From Desulfobotulus alkaliphilus (GTDB lineage: Bacteria; Desulfobacterota; Desulfobacteria; Desulfobacterales; ASO4-4): a stretch of 64,000 nt of DNA. Positions 19,120-27,896 of the stretch are shown here, one piece after another (the first letter of the stretch is position 1; each line of letters begins with the position of its first letter). The DNA is taken from positions 116,475 to 180,474 of the forward strand of contig NZ_VLLC01000003.1 of NCBI RefSeq assembly GCF_007830435.1. Reading direction: 5' to 3'. A program made the position numbers and the translations under genes. A model generated the notes under the pieces. That model was not told the origin of the DNA. It was given only the letters and a program-made list of their open reading frames with translations, and did not search any database.

Positions 19120-20307
19120 ATGAGCATTACCGCAAAAATGGAAGGATTCATTGAAAAATCATCCTGGATCCGCAAGATGTTTGAGGAAGGGGCCCGCCTG
19201 AAGGGGCTTTATGGTGCGGAGAATGTTTTTGATTTCAGTCTGGGCAATCCCAATGTGCCACCGCCTGAGCTTTTTCAGAAAACCCTGATGGCCGTTGCTG
19301 CGGATAATCCTGAGATGATCCATGGCTATATGCCCAATCCGGGATACCCTGCTGTCCGTGCCAAGGTGGCGGCCCAGGTCAGTCTGGAACAGGGAATGGA
19401 GGTCAGCGGGGATGAAATTCTCATGACCTGCGGTGCTGCGGGTGGCTTGAATGTGATTTTTAAAAGTATTCTGGATACAGGGGATGAGGTGGTGGTGCCT
19501 TCTCCCTACTTTGTGGAATACAATTTCTACGCAGATAACCACGGCGGCAGCATCCGTGCGGTTAAAACAAAGCCGGATTTTTCCCTGGATCTTTCTGCCA
19601 TTGAGGCTGCCATCTGTGAGCGGACCCGCGCCGTTCTGATCAACTCCCCCAACAACCCCACAGGTCAGGTGTATTCCCGGGAAAGCCTCGAAGCCCTTGG
19701 CCGGATGCTGGAGGAAAAGAGTGCGGCCCTTGGTCGGACCCTTTACCTGATTTCCGATGAGCCCTACAGAAAAATTATATATGACGGTGTGGAAGTACCG
19801 GGGCTTTTCACCTGTTACCGCAACACCATGGTAACCACTTCTTACTCCAAGGATCTTTCCCTTGCAGGAGAGCGCATCGGTTATGTGGCCCTCTGTCCTG
19901 CGGCGGATGCACGGGATGCCCTTCTCGGTGGCATGGCCCTTGCCAACCGGATTCTTGGCTTTGTCAATGCACCGGCCCTGATGCAGCGGGTGGTGGGTGA
20001 GCTGCAGGGCGTTACCGTGGATATCGGAGAATATGCAAGGAAGCGCAGCCTGCTCTGTGACGGCCTGAAGGATGCGGGATATGAGTTCACCGTTCCCGGT
20101 GGTGCCTTCTATCTTTTCCCGAAAAGCCCCATTGCCGATGACGTGGCCTTTGTCCGTCTGCTGCAGGAGGAGAAGGTGCTGGCCGTACCCGGTTCCGGTT
20201 TTGGCGGTCCCGGTCACATCCGTTTGAGCTATTGTGTTGCCGATGCCACCATCACAGGGGCCATGCCCGGATTCAGAAGGGCCATGGAAAAGGCCAAGGA
20301 TCTGTAA
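19120..20307 (+). CDS. Pyridoxal-phosphate-dependent aminotransferase, class I
   Basis: This 395-residue fold-type I aminotransferase has the PLP-binding lysine in SYSKDLSLAGERIGY, the NNPTGQVYS substrate/cofactor loop, ISDEPYRKI and the Arg of IRLSYC. The substrate (aspartate, alanine or aromatic amino acid) cannot be settled from sequence. ATG 19120 has AAAGGAAGGG upstream, 33 bp after tgt. The terminal TAA (20305-20307) lies inside the first bases (G-TAA) of a family A repeat, so the present C-terminus may have been set by that insertion. Confidence 0.9.
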   Translation: MSITAKMEGFIEKSSWIRKMFEEGARLKGLYGAENVFDFSLGNPNVPPPELFQKTLMAVAADNPEMIHGYMPNPGYPAVRAKVAAQVSLEQGMEVSGDEILMTCGAAGGLNVIFKSILDTGDEVVVPSPYFVEYNFYADNHGGSIRAVKTKPDFSLDLSAIEAAICERTRAVLINSPNNPTGQVYSRESLEALGRMLEEKSAALGRTLYLISDEPYRKIIYDGVEVPGLFTCYRNTMVTTSYSKDLSLAGERIGYVALCPAADARDALLGGMALANRILGFVNAPALMQRVVGELQGVTVDIGEYARKRSLLCDGLKDAGYEFTVPGGAFYLFPKSPIADDVAFVRLLQEEKVLAVPGSGFGGPGHIRLSYCVADATITGAMPGFRRAMEKAKDL

Positions 20308-20665
20308 TTGTTCAGTACCGTTTATTTTGAAGAATTGTGTTTTAATTTCAGGGTCTTGATTTCAGCAAAAGACAATCTGATTACCACTGTCTTTCAGCCA
20401 TACAAACCTTCACCATGGAAATTATATGACCAGATTTTCGCATGTTAGCGGGCACCCGTAAAGGGTGCCCCTACACAAAACAGGGTCGTAAAAACCATTC
20501 GTAGGGGCAGGCCTTGCGCCTGCCCGTGTTAAAGCCCGCACCATAGGCTTGGTAACAACCTGACCAGCAAACTGTGGCTGAGTCAGGGTAGTAATCAGAA
20601 AAGACAATCGGGCTGTTTGTGAGTAGCTGGATTGTGTCACGAACAAATAGCCCGGTTGTTTTTAT
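20304..20665 (+). mobile_element. Family A repeat split by family B (copy A9)
   Basis: The left end GTAATTGTTCAGTAC starts at 20304. Family A sequence runs to 20376, is interrupted by copy B4, and resumes after the repeated target at 20609 (CGGGCTGTTTGTGAG) up to the GTCACGAACAAATAGC part. The right terminus is lost. Comparison with intact copies A1 and A8 gives the empty site. Confidence 0.8.
20377..20598 (+). mobile_element. Family B repeat nested in family A (copy B4)
   Basis: The 222 bp run from CTGATTACCACTGTC to GGGTAGTAATCAG. They are flanked by a perfect 10-bp duplication AAAAGACAAT (20367-20376 and 20599-20608). The internal hairpins are GGGCACCCGTAAAGGGTGCC and GGGGCAGGC...GCCTGCCC. 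No coding capacity. Confidence 0.9.
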
Positions 20666-20681
20666 GTCATGGGCGGGTGGT

Positions 20682-20735
20682 TTGATGCGGGCAGGCACAG
20701 GGGCCTGCCCCTACAAAACAGGGACTGCACAATTC
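20682..20735 (+). repeat. Fragment of family B
   Basis: GCGGGCAGGCACAGGGGCCTG followed by CCCTACAAAACAGGG matches pieces of the family B core in rearranged order. No termini are present. Confidence 0.55.
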
Positions 20736-20805
20736 ATTTGCAGGTGCAGATTGTGTCTGCCTTACCTGCTCCTTTATGGCGTTGAGGCCGGTCGTGCGTA
20801 TGTCG

Positions 20806-20841
20806 TTAAGGACCTTAAGGACTTTAAGGTCATTAAGGAAA
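20806..20841 (+). repeat. Four 9-bp tandem repeats
   Basis: The units are TTAAGGACC, TTAAGGACT, TTAAGGTCA and TTAAGGAAA. They lie between the family B fragment and family A copy A2. Confidence 0.8.
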
Positions 20842-20854
20842 ATGAGGGAAAAAG

Positions 20855-21199
20855 GTAACTGTTCAGCACAGTTTATTCTGAACTGCCAATGCTGTAATTA
20901 CAGCAGCATCGTACTGTTGCAAGGCTCCGTGGCTATTTGCAAGTGACATTGCAATCGTTTCGGATCAGAGCTTTGCAGGCCTGTGCGAAAGAAGCGCAAA
21001 ACTGTCTGACCCGCCACAAAGGCAGCGTACTTAAGCCTGCCATGGTAATCAAAAAGCTTATCCTGCCTGTGGCGGGGAGTTTTTGCCGCTTCCGCACAGG
21101 GCAAGAAGCTCCCGAATAAGATTGCGTCACGGGCAAATAGCCGGGGCCTGTGCATCTGTCTTGCAGGTATGGTACTTGAAAACGGTGCTGAATAATTAC
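20855..21199 (+). mobile_element. Family A foldback MITE, full length (copy A2)
   Basis: It has ends GTAACTGTTCAGCACA and GGTGCTGAATAATTAC. The whole interior folds back: GCTATTTGCAAGTGAC near the left matches GTCACGGGCAAATAGC near the right, and GCCTGTGCG matches CGCACAGGG further in. The centre is CATGGTAATCAAAAAGCTTA. Flanking bases do not form a duplication. Confidence 0.9.
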
Positions 21200-21379
21200 A
21201 TTGTTTTTTCACAGCAGACTCTGGATTTATGGTTTGAGTGCCGGAAATTGAAATGATTGCAATGTCACCCACAAACAGCACTGGGTGCCTTGTGTATGAA
21301 CCGTCTGTAAGTAATCACGCTCCGTAATCAAAGAAATACAGTCCGTTTGACGGAATTTTTGGATTTTTAGGAGTATATA

Positions 21380-22417
21380 ATGGTTTTATATAAAATAATA
21401 TCTGTCCTTCTGCTGCTTTGTTCCATGGCTTTTCCTGCCATGGCCGCAGATCAGGTTCTGCGGGTGATGAGCCACGACAGCTTCAGCATGGATGCTGCCC
21501 ATGTAAGGGCCTTTGAAGAGGCCCACGGCGTCAAGGTACGCTTTCTCAAGGCTTCGGGAACGGGGGCGGCCCTGAATCAGGCCATCCTGAGCCGGGGAAA
21601 ACCCATGGCCGATGTTTTTTATGGTGTGGACAACACCTTCATGGGAAGAGCGCTGGAGGCGGATATTTTTCTTCCCCATGCATCGCCCCTTCTGGAAAAT
21701 GTGCCGGATCACCTGAAGCTGGATCCTTCCTTCAGACTGACACCCATGGCCCATGGGGATATCTGCATCAACTACGACAAGGCATGGTTTGCACAGAAGG
21801 GGCTTCAGCCTCCGGCCAGCCTGAAGGATCTGCTGAAGCCCGAATATAAGGGCCTGCTGGTGGTGCAGAATCCGGCCACATCCTCTCCGGGGCTGGGCTT
21901 TCTGCTGGCTACGGTGGATGCCTTTGGTGAAGATGGCTGGCTTGCCTTCTGGGAGGGTCTGCGGAAGAACGATGTCCGTGTGGTGGCTTCCTGGAAAGAA
22001 GCCTACTGGGGCCATTTTACGGCGGCATCCAAGGGAAAAAGGCCGCTGGTGGTGAGCTACGGAGCCAGTCCTGCGGCGGAGGTGCACTTTGCCGAAAACA
22101 AGCCCGAAAAAAGCCCCACCGCCGCCATAACAGCCAAAGGCACGGGATTCCGTCAGGTGGAGTTTGCGGGTATTCTCAGAGGAACAGCGCTGCCGGAGCT
22201 GGCGGCCCTGTGGCTGGACTGGATGCTGGATAAGCCGGTTCAGGAAGCCATTCCCCTTTCCATGTTCATGTTCCCTGCCAATGAAAAGGCAGAGCTGCCG
22301 GAAGTTTTTCAGCGCCATGCCGTCAAGCTGGAGGGAACAGGGGGGCTTTCTTCAGAACGGATTCATGCCATGCGTGAAGTCTGGATGGATTCATGGACAC
22401 GGGCGGTTCTGCGGTGA
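21380..22417 (+). CDS. thiB: Thiamine-type ABC transporter, periplasmic binding protein
   Basis: The 345-residue exported solute-binding protein has a signal peptide (IISVLLLLCSMAFPAMA). The ThiB-type pattern follows: VMSHDSFSMD near the mature N-terminus, ADVFYGVDNTF, and NYDKAWF. It delivers its ligand to the membrane complex encoded next. AGGAG precedes ATG 21380 by six bases. The ThiB family also resembles iron(III)-binding proteins, so thiamine or TPP is the likely but unproven ligand. No TPP riboswitch is seen upstream. The gene overlaps the permease gene. Confidence 0.8.
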   Translation: MVLYKIISVLLLLCSMAFPAMAADQVLRVMSHDSFSMDAAHVRAFEEAHGVKVRFLKASGTGAALNQAILSRGKPMADVFYGVDNTFMGRALEADIFLPHASPLLENVPDHLKLDPSFRLTPMAHGDICINYDKAWFAQKGLQPPASLKDLLKPEYKGLLVVQNPATSSPGLGFLLATVDAFGEDGWLAFWEGLRKNDVRVVASWKEAYWGHFTAASKGKRPLVVSYGASPAAEVHFAENKPEKSPTAAITAKGTGFRQVEFAGILRGTALPELAALWLDWMLDKPVQEAIPLSMFMFPANEKAELPEVFQRHAVKLEGTGGLSSERIHAMREVWMDSWTRAVLR

Positions 22418-24075
22418 GAAAGGCTGTTTTTTTTAAGGGCCTGCTTTTTCTCATCCCTGCTCTTTTTCTGGCGTATTTTTATTTTTATCCCCTGCTGCGT
22501 ATGGCAGGTCTTGGTTTCTCCGGTATCTGGGCCGGAGATCCGGGGCTTGCCCGTTTTTTTGGCAGCAGGGATTTTGTTTCCGTTCTGGCCTTTACCTTCT
22601 GGCAGGCCCTTTTGTCCACTCTCCTTACCCTCGTCTTTGCCCTTCCCGGAGCATGGGTCTGGGCCCGCTTCCGTTTTCCGGGCAGGGGGATTTTTGCCCT
22701 TGTGGTGAGCCTGCCCTTTGTGCTGCCTGCGGTGGTGGTGGCTGCGGCCTTCCTTTCCCTTCTGGGACCATCGGGAATTCTTGCGGATCTATCCTCTTTT
22801 CTGTTCGGTCGCCCCCTTTATCTGGAAGATTCCCTGATACTGGTTCTTTTGGCCCATGGCTTTTTCAATTATGCCGTGGTGTTTCGTATTGTGGGCGGAT
22901 TCTGGGCCAGAATTCCTGAGTCCGTCTGGGAGGCGGCCCGGATTCTTGGCGCAGGTTCCTTCCGTTCTTTTTTGCATGTAGCCCTGCCTCTTTTGGCACC
23001 GGCCCTCTTATCCGCCTCTCTGCTGGTGTTTCTTTTCTGTTTTTCCAGCTTCGGCATTATTCTGATGCTGGGCGGACCCGCCATGTCCACTCTGGAGACA
23101 GAGATTTACCGCAGGGCCATGCATCTCTTTCAGCTGCCCGTAGCCACCCTGCTGGCCTGTGTGCAGCTCATTTTGAATTTTGCCGTGATTTTTGTTCAGG
23201 GCCGCCTTGAAAAAAGATTCCAGACGGCACTCGCCTTTTCCGGAAAACCTGAAAACTCCCTTTCCCATGGAAAAAAAAGACTGCCTGTGCTGCTGGCCCT
23301 TGTGTCCGGCACTATCATGGCCCTGCCCTTAAGCGCCATGGTGCTGGCATCCCTGCGTGTGGGGGATAGCTGGTCCCTTGCCGCCTACACCCAGCTTTTC
23401 CGGGAATCCGGGGACGGGCTTTTCCTGATTTCTCCGGCTGCGGCCATGGGGCATTCCCTGATATTTGCCCTTGCATCCATGTCCGTTGCCCTGCTTACGG
23501 GACTTTGTGCGGCGGCCTTTCTGTCCCGCTCCGATCTCCGGGGTAAAAACCTCATGGAAACCTTTTTCATGCTGCCCCTTGCTACCTCTGCCGTGCCTCT
23601 GGGGCTTGGGTTCATACTGGCCCTGCACTGGCCCATTGATCTTCGGGGAACGCCCCTTCTGATTGTCATGGCCCACAGCCTTGTGGGCTTTCCCTTTGTG
23701 ATGCGGGTGCTGCTGCCCGCCTTCCGCAGTGTTCCGAAAAATCTTATGGAAGCAGCCATGACGCTGGGGGCTTCTCCGGCCCGAACCTGGCGCCTGGTCC
23801 TTTTTCCTCTGGTGCTGCCCGCCGTGGGGGCTGCGGCCATTTTTGCCTTTACCATCAGCCTTGGAGAATTCGGAGCCAGCCTTTTTGCCGTGCGGCCGGA
23901 ACTGGCCACCCTGCCCGTGAGCATTTATCGCTACCTTTCCCATCCCGGCGCATTGAATTACCCCAAGGCCATGGCCATGGGTGTCTGGCTGATGGTCATG
24001 ACTGCGGGCAGTTTCTGGCTGCTTTCCCGTCTCATGGGGCTGATGAAGACCCGAAGTACACAGGATGAAAAATGA
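22393..24075 (+). CDS. thiP: Thiamine-type ABC transporter, fused permease
   Basis: This 560-residue inner-membrane permease has two homologous halves of about six helices. Each carries an EAA loop contacting the ATPase: EAARILGAGSFRSFLHVALP in the first half and EAAMTLGASPARTWRLVLFP in the second. The duplicated architecture is that of ThiP/FbpB permeases. ATG 22393 overlaps thiB by 25 bp; GTG 22414 (GTGA overlap with the thiB stop) is an equally possible start. The stop overlaps the ATPase start (ATGA), so the three genes are translationally coupled. Confidence 0.88.
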   Translation: MDTGGSAVRKAVFFKGLLFLIPALFLAYFYFYPLLRMAGLGFSGIWAGDPGLARFFGSRDFVSVLAFTFWQALLSTLLTLVFALPGAWVWARFRFPGRGIFALVVSLPFVLPAVVVAAAFLSLLGPSGILADLSSFLFGRPLYLEDSLILVLLAHGFFNYAVVFRIVGGFWARIPESVWEAARILGAGSFRSFLHVALPLLAPALLSASLLVFLFCFSSFGIILMLGGPAMSTLETEIYRRAMHLFQLPVATLLACVQLILNFAVIFVQGRLEKRFQTALAFSGKPENSLSHGKKRLPVLLALVSGTIMALPLSAMVLASLRVGDSWSLAAYTQLFRESGDGLFLISPAAAMGHSLIFALASMSVALLTGLCAAAFLSRSDLRGKNLMETFFMLPLATSAVPLGLGFILALHWPIDLRGTPLLIVMAHSLVGFPFVMRVLLPAFRSVPKNLMEAAMTLGASPARTWRLVLFPLVLPAVGAAAIFAFTISLGEFGASLFAVRPELATLPVSIYRYLSHPGALNYPKAMAMGVWLMVMTAGSFWLLSRLMGLMKTRSTQDEK

Positions 24076-25154
24076 AATGCCTTCTTGAGGTGGAAAATAT
24101 TGAAAAATGGCATGGCCTGCTGAAAACACTGGACGGCATTTCCCTCTGCCTTGGGGAAGGGGAAATTCTTACCCTTCTGGGGCCTTCCGGAGGCGGAAAA
24201 ACCACCCTGCTGCGTATCCTTGCGGGCCTTGAAGCTCCGGACAGGGGGAGGGTCTGTCTGGACGGCAGGGATCTGGCCCCTGTGGAACCCCACAGGCGGG
24301 GGGTGGGGCTGGTTTTTCAGGATGCGGCCCTCTTTCCCCATCTCAATGTGGAGGCCAATGTGGCCTTTGGTCTGCGCATGGCAGGGATGAAAAAAAGGGA
24401 AAGGCAGCACCGGGTCTTTGAAATGCTGGAACTGGTGGGGCTTTCCGGTTTGGAAAAAAGGCGGGTGGATGGCCTCTCCGGCGGAGAGCGGCAGCGGGTG
24501 GCCCTGGCCCGGAGTCTGGCTCCGTCTCCTAAGCTCTTGCTGCTGGATGAACCGTTGGGGGCACTGGACCGCAATCTGCGGGAGCGTTTGGCAAGGGATC
24601 TGCGGACGATCTTAAAAAAGCAGCAGCTTACGGCCGTTTTTGTCACCCATGATCAGGAAGAGGCCTTTTCTCTGGGAGACCGCATTGCTGTTCTTCTGGA
24701 TGGCCGTCTGGAGCGCATGGATACGCCGGAGGCCCTTTCCGCATATCCCGGAAGCCCTGCCGTGGCCCGTTTTCTGGGGGAACCCAATGTTTTTACCTTA
24801 AAGGATCTGCCCGCAGCTTTTCGGGGGCTTTTTGGGGATTCTTCCGAAGAAACGGCGGTTCTGATACGGCCCGAGGGTATCGTCCTCCGGCCTCTGATTC
24901 CGGTGGATGGAGAGGCTGGCCCATTCCCTGTTTTGGCATCCGGGGAAAAAGATGCCGCTTTTCTGTCGGCCCATGTGAAAGAACGCCGGTTTTTTGGCGC
25001 ATTTTTCCGGGTGGAGCTGGACTTTGGCGGGGGCTTTGTTCTCACCGCAAGGCTTCCCGTATCCATGGTGCCGCCGGATGAGGGAGCAAGGGTGGGGGTT
25101 GCTTTGAAAGAAGGCATGTTTTTTGCATTGAACGATGTTCAGAAGGATCGCTGA
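24072..25154 (+). CDS. thiQ: ABC transporter ATP-binding protein of the thiamine/iron type
   Basis: The 360-residue ATPase has Walker A GPSGGGKTT, the Q-loop FQDAALFPH, signature LSGGERQR, Walker B LLLLDEP and switch His in FVTHDQEE. After the nucleotide domain (about 1-240), a C-terminal extension of about 110 residues resembles the TOBE regulatory domain found in PotA/FbpC rather than the short enterobacterial ThiQ. This leaves the substrate assignment open between thiamine and other CUT1/iron-type ligands. The ATG lies in the ATGA overlap with the permease. Confidence 0.8.
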   Translation: MKCLLEVENIEKWHGLLKTLDGISLCLGEGEILTLLGPSGGGKTTLLRILAGLEAPDRGRVCLDGRDLAPVEPHRRGVGLVFQDAALFPHLNVEANVAFGLRMAGMKKRERQHRVFEMLELVGLSGLEKRRVDGLSGGERQRVALARSLAPSPKLLLLDEPLGALDRNLRERLARDLRTILKKQQLTAVFVTHDQEEAFSLGDRIAVLLDGRLERMDTPEALSAYPGSPAVARFLGEPNVFTLKDLPAAFRGLFGDSSEETAVLIRPEGIVLRPLIPVDGEAGPFPVLASGEKDAAFLSAHVKERRFFGAFFRVELDFGGGFVLTARLPVSMVPPDEGARVGVALKEGMFFALNDVQKDR

Positions 25155-25216
25155 AGGAATGGTTCTTCAAGCTTTGGACCAAAGATGCCGAAAAAGGGTA
25201 CAGGAACTTAAAAGGA

Positions 25217-25254
25217 CTGTCCGCAAATGGAGATTTTTCCAGCATGTCGGACAG
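25217..25254 (+). promoter_or_regulatory. Hairpin in the leader of the first mntP-like gene
   Basis: CTGTCCG (25217-25223) pairs with CGGACAG (25248-25254), with a further TGGA/TCCA pairing inside. It lies 31 bp before the start codon and is not followed by T. It does not resemble the yybP-ykoY manganese riboswitch. Confidence 0.35.
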
Positions 25255-25285
25255 ACCGGATAATCCAGAAGAGGGGAGGTTCCCC

Positions 25286-25858
25286 ATGTGTCCCGTACAG
25301 ATATTCCTCATATCAATGATCCTTTCACTGGATGCCTTTGTACTTTCTTTGGCTCAGGGCCTCAGGACAGAAGGTCTTTCATGGAAGCACTTGCTGCGTG
25401 TTGGCGTTTTTTTGGGTGTTTTTCAGGGGGGAATGCTGATTCTTGGCTGGATGGGGGGCCTTCTTGCCGGGATGTGGCTTTCGGGCTGGTATCCCTGGCT
25501 GGTTTTTGGCATACTCCTTTTCATCGGATGCAGCCGCATCCGCTGTGGTCTGCGGCGAAGGGGCAATCCTCCCCGCAGGGTGGTATGCTGCCGTATGTCC
25601 CTTTTGATGCTTGCCCTGATTCTGAGCCTTGACGCCTTTGCCGTGGGCCTTGGTCTGGGGCTGGGTTCAGCAGTCATACCTGTTTTGACGGGCTTTGTGA
25701 TTCTTGCTACCATGGGCATGGTGGTTACGGGGATGTCTCTGGGATTGTTTATGGGTGATATTCCATGGATGCGGAATCTTTCCGAGTGCGCAGGCGGAGT
25801 GTTTATTCTGGCGCTGGCTTTCCGCTCCATGCCCGTTCTTCCTTTTTTTCTGATTTAA
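25286..25858 (+). CDS. MntP-like efflux pump, divergent paralogue
   Basis: The 190-residue protein has six predicted membrane helices in two halves. Each half carries the MntP hallmark: LSLDAFVLSLAQG in helix 1 and LSLDAFAVGLGLG in helix 4. MntP proteins export Mn(II). The loop between the halves (SRIRCGLRRRGNPPRRVVCC) is unusually basic and carries Cys residues. GGGAGG precedes ATG 25286 at good distance. A second MntP of exactly the same length follows after 44 bp. Whether they form a heterodimer or act separately is not visible. Confidence 0.78.
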   Translation: MCPVQIFLISMILSLDAFVLSLAQGLRTEGLSWKHLLRVGVFLGVFQGGMLILGWMGGLLAGMWLSGWYPWLVFGILLFIGCSRIRCGLRRRGNPPRRVVCCRMSLLMLALILSLDAFAVGLGLGLGSAVIPVLTGFVILATMGMVVTGMSLGLFMGDIPWMRNLSECAGGVFILALAFRSMPVLPFFLI

Positions 25859-25902
25859 GCGCCATTGCCATCAACGGGCCTAAGCCCTCAGAATGATAAT
25901 TT

Positions 25903-26475
25903 ATGACACTTTTCCATCTCTTTGCCATATCCCTGGCCCTTGCTGTGGACGCCTTTGCCGTTGCCCTTGCTGTGGGTGTCCGGATGCAGCATCTGGGACT
26001 CAGGGATATTTTGCGCCTTGCCTGGCATTTTGGTTTTTTTCAGGCAGGCATGGCAGGCATCGGCTGGAGTTTCGGTATGGGCCTCAGGGACTGGATACAG
26101 CCCTGGGATCACTGGCTGGCCTTCGGCCTGCTCTGGCTGGTGGGCCTGAACATGGTACGCTGTGGAATTTTTGGAGAAGAAGATGTCAGGTATGTGGCTG
26201 ATCCTACACGTGGCGTAACCCTGCTGATTTTATCGCTGGCCACCAGTATTGATGCCCTTGCCGTGGGTATTTCCCTTTCCGTTCTGGAAATTTCCGCCAC
26301 ATTTCCCCTGTTGGTCATCGGCAGTGTGGGATTTTTCATGACAGCTCTGGGCATGGTCTGGGGGTATCGCATGGCAAAAAGTTTTGGTATTGGTGCCTGG
26401 GCAGAGGTGCTGGGGGGGCTTGTGCTGATGGGCATTGGCGTGCGCATTGTCATGGAGCACACGACAATTTTTTAG
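25903..26475 (+). CDS. mntP: Putative manganese efflux pump MntP
   Basis: The 190-residue inner-membrane protein has six helices with DAFAVALAVG in helix 1 and SIDALAVGISLSV in helix 4, the paired Asp motifs of MntP, plus the HFGFFQAGM segment of helix 2-3. It probably exports Mn(II). This copy is closer to canonical MntP than the upstream paralogue. The ribosome site is weak, so translation may depend on the upstream gene. A terminator lies just beyond the stop. Confidence 0.88.
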   Translation: MTLFHLFAISLALAVDAFAVALAVGVRMQHLGLRDILRLAWHFGFFQAGMAGIGWSFGMGLRDWIQPWDHWLAFGLLWLVGLNMVRCGIFGEEDVRYVADPTRGVTLLILSLATSIDALAVGISLSVLEISATFPLLVIGSVGFFMTALGMVWGYRMAKSFGIGAWAEVLGGLVLMGIGVRIVMEHTTIF

Positions 26476-26489
26476 GGGCATGGGCTTGC

Positions 26490-26520
26490 GAGGCAGGCCG
26501 GAAAGCCTGCCTCACCTTTT
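26490..26520. terminator. Terminator between convergent genes
   Basis: GAGGCAGGC pairs with GCCTGCCTC around CGGAAA. ACCTTTT follows on the plus strand. It separates mntP from the leftward response-regulator gene. Confidence 0.75.
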
Positions 26521-27896
26521 CAGTCCGTGGCCTGTCCGGAACTTTCTGGCATAAGTCCGTAACTTTTTAGTTTTTTATGCAGGGTCTTGCGGGTGATGCC
26601 CAGCTGCCGTGCGGTTTCGCTCTTGTTGCCGTCCAGGGCATGCAGGGTTTTGATGATGGTGGCCTTTTCCACTTCTTCCAGGGGAAGAATGGCCTCCGGC
26701 TCTGCCATGGCAGGCAGAGGCTTTTCATCGGAAAAATCCGGCAGCATGAGACCGGCTTCCAGATAGGCACCCGTAGAAAGAACAACGGCCCTCTCTATGC
26801 TGTTCATCAGCTCCCGGACATTGCCTGGCCAGCCATGGCGAAGCATGCGGTCCATGGCCTGGGGAGAGAATCCCTTGATGTCCTTTCTGTTTTTTTCGGA
26901 AAAATCCTTAAGAAAACGATCCGCCAGCAAGGGGATGTCCTCCCGTCTTTCCCGGAGGGCAGGCAGTTTAAGGGTCACCACATTGAGGCGGTAATAAAGG
27001 TCTTCCCTGAAGCTGCCCTCTTTCACCATCTCCTCTAAGGGGATGTTGGTTGCCGCCACCACCCGGACATCCAGCCGGATCACATCCTCTCCGCCTACCC
27101 GTGTCAACTCCCTTTCCTGAAGAACGCGTAAAAGCTTGGCCTGCATGCTCATGGGCATGGAGCTGATTTCATCCAGAAAAAGGGTGCCGCCGTGGGCCTG
27201 GACAAAGCGGCCTTCCTTTCTTTTGTCGGCACCGGTAAAGGAGCCCCGTTCGTGGCCGAAAAGTTCGGATTCCAGAAGGGTCTCCGTGATGGCCGCACAA
27301 TTGATTTTAACAAAGGGCCCGTTTCTTCTGGGGCTGTTGTAATGGATGGCTCCGGCCACCAGTTCCTTTCCCGTACCGGATTCCCCCGTGACCAGCACCG
27401 TGGCTTCCGCAGGGGCTGCCTGGGTAAGGGTTTCCAGAAGCTGGCGCATGGCAGGACTTTTACCCACAATGTTTCTGCGGTCAAAAAGTTCCCCGGCCTG
27501 GGCTTTCAGCCGGTAATTCTCATCCTTCAGGCGCACATGTTCCATGGCCCGGATCAGGGTGATTTTGAGTTTTTCAAAATCCAAAGGCTTGGTGAGATAA
27601 TCATAGGCCCCCTTTTTCAGGGCTTCCACAGCCGTATCCACGGAGGCATAGGCCGTCATGAGTACAATGGGAATGGCGGGGTTGACCTTCTGTATGGCAT
27701 CCAGAGCTTCAATGCCGGACATGCGCACCATGCGGATATCCATGAGAATGAGGTCATAGGCCCGTTTTTCCACAGCCGCCAGGGCCGTATCCCCGTCATC
27801 GGCCGTATGGGGTTCATAGGCCCAGCTTTTTACCATGGTTTCAAGCATGGTTCTGTGGGCAAGGTCATCATCCACGATGAGGATGGCAGGACGCAT
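26520..27896 (-). CDS. Sigma-54-dependent response regulator, NtrC/ZraR family
   Basis: The 458-residue activator of sigma-54 RNA polymerase has a receiver domain (about 1-120; phospho-acceptor Asp53 in LILMDIRM, Lys in LTKP). The AAA+ domain has Walker A GESGTGKE, the sigma-54 contact loop as GSFTGADK rather than GAFTGA, Walker B and the GNVREL region. A Fis-type helix-turn-helix ends it (NKSETARQLGITRKTLHKKL). It overlaps the upstream kinase gene by 29 bp, so the two form a pair. The GSFTGA form is common in the ZraR/HydG branch. The target genes are not evident. Confidence 0.95.
   Translation of the reverse strand: MRPAILIVDDDLAHRTMLETMVKSWAYEPHTADDGDTALAAVEKRAYDLILMDIRMVRMSGIEALDAIQKVNPAIPIVLMTAYASVDTAVEALKKGAYDYLTKPLDFEKLKITLIRAMEHVRLKDENYRLKAQAGELFDRRNIVGKSPAMRQLLETLTQAAPAEATVLVTGESGTGKELVAGAIHYNSPRRNGPFVKINCAAITETLLESELFGHERGSFTGADKRKEGRFVQAHGGTLFLDEISSMPMSMQAKLLRVLQERELTRVGGEDVIRLDVRVVAATNIPLEEMVKEGSFREDLYYRLNVVTLKLPALRERREDIPLLADRFLKDFSEKNRKDIKGFSPQAMDRMLRHGWPGNVRELMNSIERAVVLSTGAYLEAGLMLPDFSDEKPLPAMAEPEAILPLEEVEKATIIKTLHALDGNKSETARQLGITRKTLHKKLKSYGLMPESSGQATD

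Noticed and set aside
20304..21199. A small non-coding RNA gene in the aminotransferase-thiB gap
   Set aside because: The stem-forming sequence is fully explained by family A and B repeats found elsewhere in the window.
21200..21379. TPP riboswitch before the thiB-like gene
   Set aside because: The conserved CUGAGA and GGGUAAUGCCAGC-like segments are absent. The sequence is mostly MITE flank.
25155..25285. yybP-ykoY manganese riboswitch before the mntP pair
   Set aside because: Only a simple 7-bp hairpin is present. The paired loops with conserved G/C segments are not seen.
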